Assembly: GCF_006376685.1 (NCBI RefSeq)
Contig: NZ_VEWL01000005.1
Location: forward strand, 1-64,000
DNA length: 64,000 bases
Direction: 5' to 3'
Source: Ochrobactrum teleogrylli
GTDB taxonomy: Bacteria; Pseudomonadota; Alphaproteobacteria; Rhizobiales; Rhizobiaceae
Part shown: positions 62,069 through 64,000 of the stretch, piece by piece
How the letters are laid out: the number at the start of each line of letters is the position of its first letter
How positions within the stretch are numbered: position 1 is the stretch's first letter
Notes under the pieces: generated by a model
Seen by the model: only the letters and a program-made list of their open reading frames with translations
Database searches by the model: none
Told to the model about the DNA's origin: nothing
Position numbers and translations under genes: made by a program

Positions 62069-64000
62069 TCAGAACTTACCCGAACGTGGAAACCCCTTCG
62101 GAACAACGCGGCCGGCGGAAGCGCGTGCACCGATCCATTCGATGAGTTCTTCCTTGCTGCGCGTAAAGGTGCGTTCCGCCGAATCCTGCCATGACAGCCC
62201 TTCGGCAATTGCAAAAGTGCGGATATCAGACACGCCGCCATCCTTGTATTTTTGCAGGCGCACGCCCTTGCCGCGCGTCATTTCCGGGATTTCCGTCAGC
62301 GGGAACACGACCATCTTGCGGTTTTCGCCGACGACGGCAATGTGATCGCCGGAAACGCGGGCGCAAATCTTCGCCTCGTCCGGAGCCTTTACATTCATCA
62401 CCTGCTTGCCCTTGCGGGTGTTGGCGACGGCTTCGTTTTCCGGAACGATGAAACCATTGCCTTCATGCGAAACGAGCAGCAGCTTTGCCGACGGATCGTG
62501 CACGAAGGCCGTCAGAATATCCTGATCGTTTTCCATATCGACCAGAATGCGGATCGGCTCGCCATGGCCGCGACCGCCCGGAAGCGTATTCGCACCGATG
62601 GTGAAGAACTTGCCGCCTGTCGTGAAGAACAGAAGCTTGTCGGTGGTTTCCGCGTGGAAAGCCAGTTTGAGCTTGTCGCCTTCCTTGAAGGAAAGCGTCG
62701 AGAAATCGGCCATATGGCCCTTCATCGCGCGCAGCCAGCCCTTTTCCGATACGACGATTGTGACAGGCTCGCGCTCGATCATGGCATTGTGGATGTCTTC
62801 AAGATCGTGGGTCGGGGCTTCCGCGAAATTCGTGCGGCGCTTGCCGAGCTTGGTAGCAGGGCCGAATTTCTCGCGCACCGCCTTGATTTCGGTGCTGATC
62901 TTCTTCCACTGGCGCGTGCCGGAAGCGAGCAGTCCTTCCAAATCGGTCTTCTCGACGGTCAGAGCGTCGAACTCTTTGCGGATCTCGAATTCTTCGAGCT
63001 TGCGCAACGAACGCAGGCGCATATTGAGGATGGACTCGGCCTGAACATCGGTCAGTTCGAAGGCCCGCATCAATTCCTGCTTCGGCTCGTCTTCCTCGCG
63101 GATGATGCGGATAACCTCATCCAGATTGAGATAGGCGATCAGAAAGCCGCCGAGGATTTCCAGACGCCGTTCAATCTCGGCCAGACGATATTGCGAGCGG
63201 CGAACCAGAACTTCCTTGCGGTGTTCCAACCATTCGCGCAGCACGCCGCCCAGCGAGAGAACATTCGGCACCTTGCCGTGCGACAGCACATTCATGTTGA
63301 GCGAAACGCGATTTTCGAGCTCGGTCAGCTTGAACAGCGATTCCATCAGCAGTTCAGGATCGACCGTGCGGTTCTTCGGCTCCAGAACGATGCGGATATC
63401 TTCCGCAGATTCATCGCGAATATCGTCGAGCAGCGGCAGCTTCTTGGCCAGCAGCAATTCGGCAATCTTCTCGATCAGGCGCGACTTCTGTACCTGATAG
63501 GGAATTTCGGTGACAACGATCACCCAGGTGCCGCGATTGCCCTCTTCTTTTTCCCAGCGCGCGCGAACGCGAAACGCGCCGCGACCGGTGCGATAGGCTT
63601 CGACAATATTGCCGTGTTCTTCAACCAGAACACCGCCCGTCGGGAAATCCGGGCCGCGCACCTTGGCTTTCAAAAGTGCAGACGGATCCGATTTCGCTTC
63701 CTGCTCGATTTCCGCATATTGCTCCGGCGAGGTGATGAGTTCTTCCACGCCCGCATCGGGATGATTGATCAGATAAAGCGCCGACGAGCACAGCTCCGCC
63801 ACATTATGCGGCGGAATATTCGTGGCCATGCCAACCGCGATGCCCGCCGAGCCATTGGCCAGCAGGTTCGGGAATGCGCCCGGCAGAACGATCGGCTCCT
63901 CGTCTTCCTCATTATAGGTCGGACGGAAATCGATGGCGTCCTCGGTGATGCCTTCGAGCAGCAGCGTCGCCACTTCGGTCATGCGCGCTTCGGTGTAACG
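62069..64000 (-). CDS. parC: DNA topoisomerase IV subunit A, C-terminal part (runs off the right edge)
   Basis: The last 643 residues or so of ParC are in the window; the catalytic-tyrosine end lies beyond 64000. At the right edge the frame reads [20 protein letters not shown], followed by [53 protein letters not shown], and [17 protein letters not shown]-terminal beta-pinwheel repeats follow ([20 protein letters not shown]). Subunit A of topoisomerase IV decatenates chromosomes with ParE. ParC is favoured over GyrA by these motifs. Confidence 0.93.
   Translation of the reverse strand, partial: RYTEARMTEVATLLLEGITEDAIDFRPTYNEEDEEPIVLPGAFPNLLANGSAGIAVGMATNIPPHNVAELCSSALYLINHPDAGVEELITSPEQYAEIEQEAKSDPSALLKAKVRGPDFPTGGVLVEEHGNIVEAYRTGRGAFRVRARWEKEEGNRGTWVIVVTEIPYQVQKSRLIEKIAELLLAKKLPLLDDIRDESAEDIRIVLEPKNRTVDPELLMESLFKLTELENRVSLNMNVLSHGKVPNVLSLGGVLREWLEHRKEVLVRRSQYRLAEIERRLEILGGFLIAYLNLDEVIRIIREEDEPKQELMRAFELTDVQAESILNMRLRSLRKLEEFEIRKEFDALTVEKTDLEGLLASGTRQWKKISTEIKAVREKFGPATKLGKRRTNFAEAPTHDLEDIHNAMIEREPVTIVVSEKGWLRAMKGHMADFSTLSFKEGDKLKLAFHAETTDKLLFFTTGGKFFTIGANTLPGGRGHGEPIRILVDMENDQDILTAFVHDPSAKLLLVSHEGNGFIVPENEAVANTRKGKQVMNVKAPDEAKICARVSGDHIAVVGENRKMVVFPLTEIPEMTRGKGVRLQKYKDGGVSDIRTFAIAEGLSWQDSAERTFTRSKEELIEWIGARASAGRVVPKGFPRSGKF

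Overview
The window looks like an alphaproteobacterial chromosome of the Brucellaceae (Ochrobactrum/Brucella type). The gene order and protein sequences of glyA-nrdR-ribD-ribE-ribH-nusB, plsX-fabH-ihfA-merR, rplM-rpsI, speB-argC, ctaA, hppA, hemB and parC fit that family. Species cannot be fixed from the sequence alone.

Positions 1 to about 16.5 kb are accessory DNA. The left edge holds the start of an IS3-type orfA. From about 0.4 to 8.8 kb lies a set of AT-rich minus-strand genes that reads like an undescribed small-molecule cluster: a HemN-like radical SAM enzyme, a flavin amine-oxidase-like protein, a second-type tryptophanyl-tRNA synthetase close to the indolmycin-resistant TrpRS II group, an EamA exporter, an iron-sulfur-type flavoprotein, anthranilate synthase subunits I and II, and an SRPBCC protein. 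Duplicate Trp supply plus a duplicate TrpRS suggests a tryptophan- or anthranilate-derived product with a built-in resistant target. Three of these genes (SRPBCC, trpE-like, EamA) have their N-terminal codons in another frame; two of the breaks fall in T7/T8 runs.

From 9.3 to 16.5 kb come a serine resolvase lacking its C-terminal helix-turn-helix, a palindrome-rich stretch, an orphan membrane protein, and a complete IS427-group IS5 element lying between two ~155-bp inverted repeats. Next is a module that looks like a replication or maintenance unit: a 116-aa protein, a 910-bp non-coding stretch with repeated CTACGAGAC-type motifs and two AT-rich direct repeats, and a 436-aa helix-turn-helix protein. 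The accessory DNA ends at the 3' side of a tRNA-Val(UAC) gene, a usual island attachment site.

From 16.5 kb onward the DNA is core-like: an Flp pilin, small exported proteins, metY with a possible Shine-Dalgarno-sequestering leader, ribosomal proteins L13/S9, a GDSL autotransporter, arginine/polyamine genes, heme A synthase, and a compact exopolysaccharide locus (31.5-38.8 kb: Wzz/ExoP-like, Wza-like, glycosyltransferase, priming transferase, polymerase/ligase). A guanidine-II (mini-ykkC) riboswitch lies upstream of a SugE/Gdx guanidine exporter. Then follow lipid synthesis (plsX, fabH), ihfA, bamE, proton pyrophosphatase, the riboflavin operon, glyA, an L,D-transpeptidase with its probable MarR regulator LdtR, hemB, an N-end-rule transferase and the 3' part of parC. 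Intrinsic terminators separate most of these units.
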